Part shown: piece after piece, positions 36,001 to 44,284 of the stretch
Layout of the letters: every line of letters starts with the position of its first letter
Position numbering within the stretch: position 1 is the stretch's first letter
NCBI RefSeq assembly: GCF_024734665.1
Contig: NZ_CP102931.1
Location: forward strand, 2,168,001-2,232,000
DNA length: 64,000 nucleotides
DNA from: Variovorax paradoxus
GTDB lineage: Bacteria > Pseudomonadota > Gammaproteobacteria > Burkholderiales > Burkholderiaceae_C
Direction: 5' to 3'
Notes under the pieces: model-generated
What the model was told of the DNA's origin: nothing
The model's database searches: none
Seen by the model: the letters and a program-made list of their open reading frames with translations, nothing else
Made by a program: the position numbers and the translations under genes

Positions 36001-36654
36001 AAGGACGTGGGCGCCATGGTGCCTTTCGAGAGGCGCCGCGGATTCTTGTTCGTGGGCCGGCTGCTGGAGCCGTCCGCGCCGAACTGGGTCGGCCTGGCCT
36101 GGTTCATCAAGGAGGTCTGGCCGCAGATCCGGGCGCGGATCAAGGATGCGACCTTGGACATCGTCGGGCATGTGGGGCAGGATCGCGCGGAGCTGATGGC
36201 GCCCGGCGTGCGCATCCTCGGTGCCGTGGAGGACCTGTCGAGCGTGTTCGCTTCGTCGCGTGTCTTCGTCGCGCCGATTCACTTTGCAGCAGGCATCCCG
36301 ATCAAGATCCTCGATGCATCGGCCGCGGGGCTGCCGGTGGTGGCCACCCCGCTCATGGCCGAGCAGCTCGACTGGTCCGTACCGCTGGAAATCCGCACCG
36401 CGGCCCTGGCCGACAGCTTCGCGGAGAACGCGGTCGAGTTGCACGAGCAGGCGGCCATGTGGGTTGCGCAGTCCGCGGCGGCACGCGCTCGCGTGGCGCG
36501 CGACCACAGTGCGCAGGCCTTTGCATCGAGTCTCTCGCTGATCCTCGGCTCGGACGCCCCTCCTGCGGCCGTGTCCGCACCGCCCGCCGTGCTTGCACTG
36601 CCCGCGGCCATCAAGAAGCTGTCCTCGGTTCGTCCGAAGGTGGCTCATGCGTGA
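33064..36654 (+). CDS. Three-domain surface-glycan enzyme: methyltransferase + GT2 + GT4-like
   Basis: This 1196-residue protein has a class I SAM methyltransferase domain first (LDVLDVASGEGYGSALLA near residue 48, VVSFETLEHFYEHEAFFKEV near 115). A long helical, coiled-coil-like part (about 255-385) and an Ala/Pro linker (about 455-480) follow. A GT2 domain starts with SVLVVTWN near 530, with VIVFDNASTDRTAELL, LLLNSDAFVRAG and YYEEVDYCLRLRERG. The last part (from about 797 to 1170) resembles GT4 enzymes, with FVGRLLEPSAPNWVGLAWF and IPIKILDASAAGLPVVATP. AAGGTGG before the ATG supports the start. It probably adds and methylates sugars on a surface polymer. Confidence 0.87.
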   Translation: MGEIFRRPQPRKGLSWTGERFTTIARGEVEIEHLHRYFVAREMCRGLDVLDVASGEGYGSALLAQSAKSVVGVELSQETVDHAKREYTADNLRYVQGDARRIPAPDHCVDAVVSFETLEHFYEHEAFFKEVRRVLRPNGFLLVSTPDLNVYSISNTEPNPYHVHELTHQEFDAVLRSHFPSVAICGQRMLAGSVLAQPDSVMQELLTFERRGGDHYEMGRGVVRAKYLLGVAALGEQLPAIPASVFVEDTAVEQMLAAVGQVAALQQDSREVRAELERAGGYARSLEAALNDRNQALQNVQQQAQALLNELQRAEGYAHTLAAGLKEKHKALEEARAWSETVQQSQNAASAELARLSAQLAETRHQLAHAASGLDDTSARLHGVLASTSWRVTAPLRDLSASFPRVRAFASRQLAAHPRLRTVARRGIKAIWWTATGQLGKKLAARRARKSSAATQPAEAAPAPAPAPVQTTAPSGIPCVVPVAQAAVAIAEEATPLTPKQLAMQEAQRELECFLDAGERLALRSERPPLISVLVVTWNAAYFTLKCLRALAAEMKLADTPPFEVIVFDNASTDRTAELLARADGVRVINSASNIGFLRGCNEAAPQAKGQALLLLNSDAFVRAGTLRAAWERLRSAPDVGAVGARLVHTTGLLQEAGALVWADASTQGYCRGMAAETDEVMFVRDVDYCSGAFLMTKLSDWHGLGGFDERYAPAYYEEVDYCLRLRERGLRVVYEPGACVDHFEFGSESKRGDAIEQSIRNQKKLRERHARFLRTSCLPPSAPNVLFARTASKPRMGRLLVIDNEVPFESLGSGYPRCRAMINAASQAGWAVTFFSLHNPNTDWARVRAEFNPDVEFIVDRTVMRLPEFLQERHGYYDAAIVSRPDNMRLVSKVLEFSPHLLRGTRIVYDAEALFATRAALEATWAGRATQPSATQEAISEEVSLALDADAVICVNELEAVQFRNRLKVPVSVLSHAVKDVGAMVPFERRRGFLFVGRLLEPSAPNWVGLAWFIKEVWPQIRARIKDATLDIVGHVGQDRAELMAPGVRILGAVEDLSSVFASSRVFVAPIHFAAGIPIKILDASAAGLPVVATPLMAEQLDWSVPLEIRTAALADSFAENAVELHEQAAMWVAQSAAARARVARDHSAQAFASSLSLILGSDAPPAAVSAPPAVLALPAAIKKLSSVRPKVAHA

Positions 36655-37798
36655 GATGCAAGCACCGGCCTCGTTCACGGAATCCCAGCGCACGGCCTAT
36701 GCCCTGATCCGCCGCAGCGGCTTGTTCGATGCGCATTGGTACACCTCGCAGCTGGCGAACATGGCCTTGCCGTCGGACCTTGTCGCGCACTACGTGACCG
36801 AGGGCGTCTTCCTGGGGCTCTGGCCCAATCCCTACTTCGATGGCGACTGGTACCTGGTGAAGTACCCCGACGTGGCGGCGGCCGGTGTCAATCCATTAGC
36901 GCACTATGTGGAATTCGGCCGCTCCGAAAGACGCGCGCCGCGCGGCTCGGTCGACCCCTACCTCGAGGACGCCCTGGGTCGAATCTCCCAGCTCGAGTAC
37001 AAGCTGGCCCACGAGCAGCAGCGCGTCGATCACCTGCTGGGCGAGGTCGAAGGAATGGCGCACTTCAGGGACGAGTTCGAGAAGGTGCGTCACACGAAGT
37101 CCTACCAGGCGGTCTTCGAGGAGCCGGCGCCCCTGGTCACGGTCAGCATCGCGACGGCCGGCCGGCCGGACCTGCTGATCGAGCGCTGCCTGGCGTCGGT
37201 GATGAACCAGACCCATGAGAATTTGCAGATCCTCGTCGTTGGCGATCATTGCACCGACGACACTGAGCAACGCCTGCGCGCGTTGAACGACCCGCGCATC
37301 GAATTCCACAACATGCCCCGCCGCGGGCCCTATCCGCGGCCCGGGCGCGACCGCTGGCTGGTTGCCGGTACCGAGCCGGCCAACGTGGCTCGCCCTCTTT
37401 CGAGGGGCAGCTTCATCACCTACCTCGACGACGACGACGCCTTCGAGCTGCATCGGATCGAACGGCTGATCGATGTTTCGCGCGAGACACGGGCGGACTT
37501 CATCTGGCACAGCTTCTGGTTCCTGCAGCGCGACGGTTCCTGGGTGCCCCATGGCAATGGGCGTTTCGAGCACGGCGAGGTCGGCACCTCGATGGTGTTT
37601 CACCATGGATGGTTCAAAATCCTTCCGTTCGACGTTCGCGCCTACAGGGTGCAGGAGCCGGGCGACTGGAACTTCGCGCGGCGGATCAACTACCTTCGTC
37701 CGAACAAGCACTTTCTTCGCGAACCATTGACGCGCTACTACAAGAACTATGGTGAAACCTCCTTCGTGGCGCAGGAAGGCGAGGAGTTTCTTGACTGA
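36647..37798 (+). CDS. Glycosyltransferase family 2 protein with N-terminal sugar-cluster repeat
   Basis: The 383-residue protein begins eight bases before the end of the previous gene; a second in-frame ATG at 36656 is possible. Residues about 15-85 hold two copies of a motif typical of proteobacterial polysaccharide enzymes (FDAHWYTSQL...HYVTEG and FDGDWYLVKYPDVAAAGVNP...HYVEFG). A GT2 catalytic domain starts near residue 155 with TVSIATAGRPDLLIERCLAS and carries the acidic motif YLDDDDAF. The end of this gene overlaps the TTG start of the next. A role in chain elongation is inferred. Confidence 0.82.
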   Translation: MREMQAPASFTESQRTAYALIRRSGLFDAHWYTSQLANMALPSDLVAHYVTEGVFLGLWPNPYFDGDWYLVKYPDVAAAGVNPLAHYVEFGRSERRAPRGSVDPYLEDALGRISQLEYKLAHEQQRVDHLLGEVEGMAHFRDEFEKVRHTKSYQAVFEEPAPLVTVSIATAGRPDLLIERCLASVMNQTHENLQILVVGDHCTDDTEQRLRALNDPRIEFHNMPRRGPYPRPGRDRWLVAGTEPANVARPLSRGSFITYLDDDDAFELHRIERLIDVSRETRADFIWHSFWFLQRDGSWVPHGNGRFEHGEVGTSMVFHHGWFKILPFDVRAYRVQEPGDWNFARRINYLRPNKHFLREPLTRYYKNYGETSFVAQEGEEFLD

Positions 37799-38750
37799 CG
37801 ACAGCGCGGCGGTCCGGCGCGGCATCGCAAGTCCCTACGCCTGCAGGCGCTATGCCGAAGCGGTGGCACAGGGGGCCGCGCCGATCCCGCTGCAGCGCTC
37901 GGGCGGCTGGCTGCTTAGCCACGTCGTCGGCACCACGGGCCGCCGGGACGCGCGCGCGTGCTACCCGCTTTTCGGTTGCCACGATTGGGCGCTGCTGCCG
38001 TACGATCTGGCCGCGCTCGACGACAGCCTGGTCAGCGTGACCGCCGTGATCGATCCGCTGCATGACACCGACGAAGAAACGCTGCGCCTCGCTTTTCCGG
38101 ATCTGCTGAAAATCTACAAGATGCACAACGTTGTCGACCTGAACCCGCTCGGCGATGCGTTGGCGGCCGTCTCCAGCCATCATCGGCGCAACATCAAGCT
38201 CGCCATGGACGCGGTCGATGTCGAAGTCTGTGCCCAACCCGCCGCGTTCGCCGCCGAGTGGCTGAGCCTTTACGGCGCGCTGGCCGAGCGGCACGACATT
38301 TCGGGCGCCGCCGATTTCTCGGCGCAGAGCCTGGTCGCCCAGCTCGGCTTGCCGGGGTTGACCGCGCTGCGGGCCGTGCGCAACGGCGATACCGTCGGCA
38401 TGACCCTGTGGCTCGCGAACGAGCGCCACGCCTACTACCACCTCGGCGCGTACAGCGAGCAGGGCTATGCCCACCGGGCCTCGTTCGCCATGTTCAGTGC
38501 GGCAATCGAGCACTTCGCGGAACTCGGCCTCGCCTGCATCAACCTCGGCGCCGGCGCGGGCGTCACAGGCGACGCCGCGGATGGGCTGAGTCGTTTCAAG
38601 GGGGGCTGGGCAACGCGGCAGCTGCCGGCATACCTGGGCGGGCGCATCGGTGACCGGGCAGCCTATCGTTGCCTGAGCGAGGCCAGCCCGCAAGAAGAGT
38701 CCGGTGGCTATTTCCCCGCCTACCGTGCGCCGGGAGCCGGTCGTGGATGA
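37791..38750 (+). CDS. FemAB/CelD-like acyltransferase, copy 1
   Basis: I place the start at the TTG at 37791, with GAGGAG four bases upstream, giving 319 residues; the ATG at 37749 lacks such a site. The second half resembles the GNAT-fold of CelD/BcsL or FemAB-like transferases: SSHHRRNIKLAM, then MTLWLANERHAYYHLGAYSE and LGLACINLGAGAGVTGD ... LSRFKGGW. Such proteins attach acyl or amino-acyl groups to sugars or lipids. It overlaps the genes on both sides by eight bases and resembles the next gene in N-terminus and C-terminus, suggesting a tandem duplication. Confidence 0.68.
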   Translation: MTDDSAAVRRGIASPYACRRYAEAVAQGAAPIPLQRSGGWLLSHVVGTTGRRDARACYPLFGCHDWALLPYDLAALDDSLVSVTAVIDPLHDTDEETLRLAFPDLLKIYKMHNVVDLNPLGDALAAVSSHHRRNIKLAMDAVDVEVCAQPAAFAAEWLSLYGALAERHDISGAADFSAQSLVAQLGLPGLTALRAVRNGDTVGMTLWLANERHAYYHLGAYSEQGYAHRASFAMFSAAIEHFAELGLACINLGAGAGVTGDAADGLSRFKGGWATRQLPAYLGGRIGDRAAYRCLSEASPQEESGGYFPAYRAPGAGRG

Positions 38751-39753
38751 TTCGGCGGCGCGCATGGCATCGGGTGTCCCCATGGTCAGGAAGATCCCCT
38801 TGGCCGACCGGGACGGCTGGCGCGGTGCGCTCGAAGGCATTCCCCACGGATTCGGACACACCTGGGAGAGCTGTGCCGCAGTCGAGCTGACGACTGGCCT
38901 GCCGACCTTTCTCTACACCGACGAAACGCCGGGGCTTCGCGTGGTGTCGCCGATCTGCGAGCGTAGCTTTCAGGGCCATCTCGACGTGGTCACGCCCTAC
39001 GGCCTGTCCGGCCTGGCCGGCGCTGCGCTGCAAGCGGGCGCCGGATACGACCGCTGGGTGGCGTTTGCACGGCAGCAAGGCTATGTGTGCGGCTACATCA
39101 CCGTCCATCCGCTGTTTGCCCCTGCGGAGTGTGCGAGCCTGCCGGAATATGCCGCGCACAACGACCTCTACGTGCTCGACTTGCGTGCGCCGCAGCAGGC
39201 GCTGCTCGACGCCATGTCGCAGAACCCGCGGCGCGTGCTCAAGGCCTTCGAGCGCAGCGATGCCAGCCTCGTCGACGATCGGCAGGCGCTCCTTGCCTTC
39301 CTGATGGAAAACGCCGACGAGTTCATGGAAAGCAAGAACTTCAGCGGCCAGTCACGGCTGAATGCGCGCAGCCTCGAGGCTTTGGGCCATGCGGACAACA
39401 CTCTCGCTATCGGGGTTCGAATCGACGGTGACATCGTTGCCGCGGCGCTGTACGGCTATTCCGATTTCTGCGCCGACATGTCGTTGGTGGTGATTCCGCC
39501 CGCGGGCCGCGGGACTATGACGGCGTTGATCTGGGGCGGCATCCAGCGGCTCAAGGGCCTCGGCGTTGCGCTGCTCAACCTCGGCGGCGGTATCCGACGC
39601 GACGACGGTGTGGCGCAATTCAAGGAGCGCTTCGGCCCGAGGAAGTGTCCCCTCGGCGCGCTCAAGCAGGTGTACAGGCCGGACATCTTCAACCGGTTGT
39701 GCGAAGCGCACGTTGCGGCGCCCACTGCTTTCTTTCCCCCTTACCGCGCCTGA
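38743..39753 (+). CDS. FemAB/CelD-like acyltransferase, copy 2
   Basis: The GTG at 38743 has GGGAG upstream and overlaps the previous stop by eight bases; the protein then has 336 residues. The N-terminus (VDDSAARMASG) recalls that of the preceding gene (TDDSAAVRRGIAS), and both end in a FPxYRA motif. NLGGGIRRDDGVAQFKERFGP matches the late FemAB/GNAT signature that has LGAG and FK in the first copy. The N-terminal half contains GFGHTWESCAAVELTTG and CGYITVHPLF, also like FemAB-type proteins. It probably acylates or amino-acylates a sugar of the cluster's glycan. Confidence 0.68.
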   Translation: MDDSAARMASGVPMVRKIPLADRDGWRGALEGIPHGFGHTWESCAAVELTTGLPTFLYTDETPGLRVVSPICERSFQGHLDVVTPYGLSGLAGAALQAGAGYDRWVAFARQQGYVCGYITVHPLFAPAECASLPEYAAHNDLYVLDLRAPQQALLDAMSQNPRRVLKAFERSDASLVDDRQALLAFLMENADEFMESKNFSGQSRLNARSLEALGHADNTLAIGVRIDGDIVAAALYGYSDFCADMSLVVIPPAGRGTMTALIWGGIQRLKGLGVALLNLGGGIRRDDGVAQFKERFGPRKCPLGALKQVYRPDIFNRLCEAHVAAPTAFFPPYRA

Positions 39754-39779
39754 AAACCGGCCGCTCACACCACTTACAG

Positions 39780-40490
39780 ATGTACTCCAAATCCGCGAAA
39801 TACTACGACGCGATCTACAGCTTCGTCGACTATGCCGGCGCCAGCGCGAAGCTGCGGGCGCTGATCCAGGAACAGGCTCCGAATGCGCAGTCGCTGCTGG
39901 ACGTGGCGTGCGGCACGGGCAAGCATTGCGAATTCATCGACCGCGATCTGGCCATGATCGAAGGCCTCGACATCAGCCCTGAGTTGCTCGAGGTTGCCCG
40001 CGCGCGGTTGCCCCATCGCACCTTCCACCAGGGCGACATGGCCGCGTTCTCACTGGGCAAGACCTTCGATGTCGTGACTTGTCTCTTCAGCGCGATCGGC
40101 TATGCGGAAACGCTGGAACGCATGCAGGCGGCAATCAGGAACATGGCCGCGCATGCGGCTGCGGGCGGTCTCGTGGTCGTCGAGCCCTGGTTCTCTCCGC
40201 AAACCTACTGGAGCGGACACATCACCGCCAACCACGTCGATGAAAAGGACCTGAAGATCAGCTGGATGTACATCGCGCAGAAGGTTGGTCTGGTTTCCGT
40301 GCTCGATATCAACTACCTGGTGGGCACGCCGCAAAGCGTCGATCACTTCAAGGAAGAGCACCGATTGGGCCTGTTCACCCACGAGCAGTACCTTGACGCG
40401 TTTGCGGCTGCCGGCCTGGAGGTGAGCTACGACGCGAAGGGGCTGGTCGGGCGAGGCATGTATGTCGGCCGCCGGCGCCAAGGGGTTTGA
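39780..40490 (+). CDS. SAM-dependent N-methyltransferase (DesVI/TylM1-like)
   Basis: The 236-residue protein opens MYSKSAKYYDAIYSFVDY and has the SAM motif LLDVACGTGKHCEFI, then GLDISPELLEVAR and VVTCLFSAIGYA. This sequence pattern, including the late EEHRLGLFTHEQYLDAF, is that of amino-sugar N,N-dimethyltransferases such as DesVI and TylM1. It likely methylates the amino group put on a sugar by the DegT-type aminotransferase encoded next door on the other strand. The ATG has no strong ribosome-binding site; it follows the acyltransferase gene by 26 bases. Confidence 0.78.
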   Translation: MYSKSAKYYDAIYSFVDYAGASAKLRALIQEQAPNAQSLLDVACGTGKHCEFIDRDLAMIEGLDISPELLEVARARLPHRTFHQGDMAAFSLGKTFDVVTCLFSAIGYAETLERMQAAIRNMAAHAAAGGLVVVEPWFSPQTYWSGHITANHVDEKDLKISWMYIAQKVGLVSVLDINYLVGTPQSVDHFKEEHRLGLFTHEQYLDAFAAAGLEVSYDAKGLVGRGMYVGRRRQGV

Positions 40491-40551
40491 CGCGGACATC
40501 CTGCCGATGCTCTGCCGCAATCTGAAAAATGAAAAGAAAAATGCGCTGATT

Positions 40552-41880
40552 CTATTTTTGCGACACGGCCTTCCAGAATATTTCCCAGACTTTTTCTGCC
40601 GTATCGGGTTCGCAGTCGTCGTAAACGGGCAGGCATACCGTATTGTCTGAAAGAAAAGCCGCCGCCGGAAATGATTCGGCATCGGTCGCAATGGGCCCGA
40701 GAGGGTGGTAGTAGCGTCGAACCTGCAAACCCGAAGTTGCGCACAAGGCGACGACACGGTCGGCACTCTTTTCTTTGGGAAGTCGAATTGGAAAGCATTG
40801 CCATGGCGCAATTCGCTCGGAACCTTCGGCGCAAAAAGTCACGAGGCCGTGCTTCATTGAAAATCGATTGAGCTTGGCAGCGTAATCCTGCCTTTCCTTG
40901 ATTCTGGCGGGAATGTCCTCGAGCGTTGCACATGCCATCGATGCGGTAAGTTCGTCCATTTTTCCATTGAAGCCGCTGCCGCGAGGAATTCGTCCATCGG
41001 CCCACAGGCCGAAATTCAACGCCGACCGCAAATCGTCCTCGTACCGGGCGGGTGCCACGATGAGCCCTCCTTCGCCAACCCCGAAGGGCTTCGTCGAGTG
41101 GAGGGAAAAAACCTCGATACTGTCCGGCAAGCTGTAGTCGGAAATAACTTCTTTCGTGACTCCCAGTGCAGCCGCGCCGTCGACGATGAGAGGAACGCCC
41201 GATTTCCTGCACGCCATTTCCAAAGGAGAAAGGTCCGACCATATGCCGTAGGGACGCACTGCGATCACGGCACGGCAACCTTTATTCTGAACTGCATCTT
41301 CAACGCCGTCCGCGTCAAGTACGCCGGTTCTGGGGTCGATATCGCCGAGCACGACATCCAGGCCAGCCGCCCGCACGGCGGAGGCGGTTGCCGCAAACGT
41401 GAAGGCTGGAACGAGCACCGCGCCCTGCACCCTGAGAGCCACGAGCGCCGCGGACAATCCGACCGTGCAATTGGCGCAAGTGATGGGCTGGCGCCCGGGA
41501 AAATATGATTTCAATGCTTCTTCGAAGCAATAGGACACCGGCCCGAAGTTCGAGAAATACCCGGCCTGACGCGACTTTTCGAAATATTTCTCCAGTCTGC
41601 CGAGCGCTGGAAGCTTCGGTTTCACGAATGGATATTTGTACTGGGAAGGAATTTCCCAATGACTGAAACTGGGTACACTTGCAGGCTGTAGATTGGTCAT
41701 TGGGGTGCGATCCAGGGTAGGGAGTTCCGGTATGGATTCGAATTCTTTGGTAATAAATTTTACCTCGATATCGCATCTTGAAGTGCTCTCCACGCGCCGG
41801 GGGATTGCATTTCGTGGCGCAAAAGGTACCGCTACCGATCGCTCCTTTTCAGTTTCGTATTGACTGCAGTCTGTAGTCAT
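40552..41880 (-). CDS. DegT/DnrJ/EryC1/StrS-type sugar aminotransferase
   Basis: The 442-residue frame holds a PLP enzyme with GAVLVPAFTFAATASAVRAAG, LIVDGAAALGVTKEV and the lysine in EVFSLHSTKPFGVGEGG (family motif SxHxTK..GEGG). It would put an amino group on a nucleotide-linked keto sugar. The first 60 residues precede the family's usual start, and an ATG at 41700 would drop them; no clear ribosome-binding site decides. The gene is opposite in direction to its neighbours, and its DNA is clearly A/T-richer with less biased third positions, which suggests separate acquisition. Confidence 0.85.
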   Translation of the reverse strand: MTTDCSQYETEKERSVAVPFAPRNAIPRRVESTSRCDIEVKFITKEFESIPELPTLDRTPMTNLQPASVPSFSHWEIPSQYKYPFVKPKLPALGRLEKYFEKSRQAGYFSNFGPVSYCFEEALKSYFPGRQPITCANCTVGLSAALVALRVQGAVLVPAFTFAATASAVRAAGLDVVLGDIDPRTGVLDADGVEDAVQNKGCRAVIAVRPYGIWSDLSPLEMACRKSGVPLIVDGAAALGVTKEVISDYSLPDSIEVFSLHSTKPFGVGEGGLIVAPARYEDDLRSALNFGLWADGRIPRGSGFNGKMDELTASMACATLEDIPARIKERQDYAAKLNRFSMKHGLVTFCAEGSERIAPWQCFPIRLPKEKSADRVVALCATSGLQVRRYYHPLGPIATDAESFPAAAFLSDNTVCLPVYDDCEPDTAEKVWEIFWKAVSQK

Positions 41881-41897
41881 TTTTGTAGACCACGCCG

Positions 41898-43148
41898 ATG
41901 ACCGAAGAAAAGATTGGTTTTGAACATCTCACGCCAGCGAGTCACGGAGTGACTTACCGCGAGTTGCGGGCAGCCCAGGCATCCAGCGCGCTTTCGCCGC
42001 TCTTCACCCTTGGTGGCGTTCCCGCTTCAGTTGGCCAGTTCTATTACGGCGAGCAGCATCTGCAGCCCGTGGGCGTGTTCGAACTGGAAGAAGTCGACGT
42101 CACCTCGCATGGGTTGATCGCGCGAGATGGACGTTTCTTGGTGTCGGAACGCATGAATATGAGCGAAGATGCCGTCAGGGAGTGCGCTCTCTATGGTGAG
42201 CTCAGCGCGCATCGCGCACCTGCGCACTCCATCGCCGAGCCGGTTGTCATGCTGGCGGGGCCGGGCCATCTGATCTGGGGCCATTGGATCGCGGATTTCC
42301 TGCCGAAGCTGTTCGTCCTGCAGGCTGCGGGTATAGACATCGATCGTGCGCAGTACCTGATCCCGCGCAACACACCTGCGTTCGCGCTGCAACTGCTTGC
42401 CCTCCTGGGTATCGGCGAGAAGCAACTCGTCAGCTATGAGCCCTACTCGGAGACGCTGCACCTGCGCCGGCTGATCGCGCCCACGCTCACGCGGTGCGCG
42501 AGCCGTGCTCATCCCGCGCTGGGAGAGGCGGCGAAGTTTCTGCTCGCACGGATCGAGGCTGGAAACGGGCCGCTGGTGCCTCCGCCGGACTGCGAGCGCA
42601 TTTTTCTATCGCGCCGCGCCGCTGGCCGGGACGGCAGGATGCTGGTGAACCGCGAGGATGTCGAAATCTGGGCGCAAGCCGCAGGCTTTCGCATCGTGCA
42701 ACCGGAACAGATGCCGCTGCTGCAGCAGATCGCCTTGTTCAAGGGGGCGCGCCAGATCATTGGCGAATATGGCTCAGGCCTTCACAACAGCATCTTCTCG
42801 CCAGCTGGGGCGGTGGTCTGCGCGCTCAGGGCAAGCGCCATCCATCCTGGTTTTCTCCAGTCGGGCATCTGCCAGGCGATGGGGCAGGCCATCAGCTATG
42901 TCTTCGGCCCGGCTGACGCCGCCGACGTGGAGCAGCGTTTCGAGATCGACCGGCCGGACTTTGAGATGGCCTTGCGTCTGCTGCAGTTGCACGCAGCCGA
43001 TATCGCCAAGGCCTCGCCCGGTGTGCAAGCTCTACCGCCTGCCGCACCGACGCCCGGGCACTTCGCCGAGCCTCTCCGCGCGTTGCTGCGTCGCCTTCGC
43101 CTGAAGGGAGCAAAGGCGCCGAGCGCTGGCGGGAGCGCCGCAGGGTAG
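41898..43148 (+). CDS. Glycosyltransferase family 61 protein (DUF563)
   Basis: The 416-residue protein has the GT61 pattern: HLIWGHWIADFLPKLFVLQ near residue 125, RIFLSRRAAGRDGRMLVNREDVE near 235 and QIIGEYGSGLHNSIFSPAGAVV near 290. GT61 enzymes transfer pentoses or other sugars; here it probably works on the same glycan as the enzymes at 33064-40490. It starts 17 bases from the far end of the DegT frame on the other strand, so both starts share regulation or one is annotated too long. Confidence 0.82.
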   Translation: MTEEKIGFEHLTPASHGVTYRELRAAQASSALSPLFTLGGVPASVGQFYYGEQHLQPVGVFELEEVDVTSHGLIARDGRFLVSERMNMSEDAVRECALYGELSAHRAPAHSIAEPVVMLAGPGHLIWGHWIADFLPKLFVLQAAGIDIDRAQYLIPRNTPAFALQLLALLGIGEKQLVSYEPYSETLHLRRLIAPTLTRCASRAHPALGEAAKFLLARIEAGNGPLVPPPDCERIFLSRRAAGRDGRMLVNREDVEIWAQAAGFRIVQPEQMPLLQQIALFKGARQIIGEYGSGLHNSIFSPAGAVVCALRASAIHPGFLQSGICQAMGQAISYVFGPADAADVEQRFEIDRPDFEMALRLLQLHAADIAKASPGVQALPPAAPTPGHFAEPLRALLRRLRLKGAKAPSAGGSAAG

Positions 43149-44174
43149 TCAGGGGGGCGGTCCGGCTCGCCGGTACGACCCCGGCGCGCCGCCCGTCCAC
43201 GCCTTGAACGCCCGCTGGAACGCCGCGCTGTCGGCAAAGCCCAGCTCCTCGGCCAGTGCCGCGAGCGGCACGGTGCTGGTGTTGAGCCGCACGATGGCAA
43301 GGTCGCGCCGCAACTGGTCTTTCAGCGCCTGGAACGAGGTGCCCTCGGTCGCCAGGTGCCGCTGCAGCGTGCTGACCGACATGTGCAGCACGCTCGCCGT
43401 GGCCGCCAGGTCGGCCCATGCCGGGCGGTGCTGCTGCAGCACCGCACGCACCCGCGCGCTCACCGCCTGCTCGGCCAGCCGCGGCAGGATCACATTGGCC
43501 GGCGCGGCCGCCAGAAAAACCTGCATCTCCTGCGCGTCGCGGTGCACCGGCGTTTCGAGCGCGCTGGCGTCGAACCACACGGCCGACAGCGGCTGGCCGA
43601 ACTGCAGCGGCCCCGGGAACACCTTGGCGTAGCCGTCCGCATAGGGCGGCAGCTCGAAACCGAAGTCGAAGCGGCGCGCCACCAGCCGGCCGCCGTGCAG
43701 CCACGCGAACAGCCGCCAGTACACCCGCAGCATCAGCTCGTGCAGAAAGTTCTGGTGCGTGGCGGGCTGGATGTTCAGCCTCACGCCGAAGCCCGCGAGC
43801 GGGCCTTCGTGCAGCAGCACCAGCGAGAGGTCGTCCTGCAGCAGGCTGAAGGTGTGAGCCACACGGCGCAGCGCCACCTCGAAGGTGCGCGCGCCCAGCG
43901 TGGAGCGCGTCATCAGCGCAAAGCTGCCGCGGCGCAGGCGCCGGGTGAGAAAGCCCAGTGCCTCGTCGTCCATCCGGTCCATCAGCAGTGCGAAGAGCGC
44001 CACGTACTGCTCGGCGGTGATGCGCGCGCCGGTTTCGTCGAGCAACGCGGGTGCGATGCCCGCGTCTTCCAGTGTCGTGTCGATATCGACCAGCGCCTCG
44101 CCGCCGCGCGCACGAATGCCCGACAGCATGCCGTGGACGAAGGCGATCGGAATGGTGACGGGCGGTTGCAGCAT
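43149..44174 (-). CDS. AraC-family regulator with arabinose-binding-like sensor domain
   Basis: From the ATG at 44174, with GAGAG upstream, the protein has 341 residues; an ATG at 44222 is a longer option. The first 190 residues resemble the sensor domain of OruR/ArgR-like AraC proteins (IPIAFVHGMLSGIRARGGEAL at the start). The C-terminal pair of helix-turn-helix units includes LHMSVSTLQRHLATEGTSFQ and LAALAEELGFADSAAFQRAFKAWTG. It is divergent from the fatty-acyl operon beginning at 44285 and probably activates it when a suitable acid is present. Confidence 0.9.
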   Translation of the reverse strand: MLQPPVTIPIAFVHGMLSGIRARGGEALVDIDTTLEDAGIAPALLDETGARITAEQYVALFALLMDRMDDEALGFLTRRLRRGSFALMTRSTLGARTFEVALRRVAHTFSLLQDDLSLVLLHEGPLAGFGVRLNIQPATHQNFLHELMLRVYWRLFAWLHGGRLVARRFDFGFELPPYADGYAKVFPGPLQFGQPLSAVWFDASALETPVHRDAQEMQVFLAAAPANVILPRLAEQAVSARVRAVLQQHRPAWADLAATASVLHMSVSTLQRHLATEGTSFQALKDQLRRDLAIVRLNTSTVPLAALAEELGFADSAAFQRAFKAWTGGAPGSYRRAGPPP

Positions 44175-44284
44175 CTCTCTGTCGATTGACGTTTTCTGCC
44201 ATGCGATCGAAGCGAAGTGCAATCGCCGGGCAGCCGCCGGATTTCTACCATGCGGCTACACAAGAACGAGACGGAGACAAACCC

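Noticed and set aside
33046..36693. Very long open frame on the minus strand opposite the methyltransferase-glycosyltransferase gene
   Set aside because: It mirrors the plus-strand gene and is rich in Arg, His and Gln with no recognisable domain; such frames arise from high GC at third positions.
41859..41887. TTGACT as a -35 box for the GT61 gene
   Set aside because: No good -10 is found at a suitable distance, and transcription would start only a few bases from the ATG.
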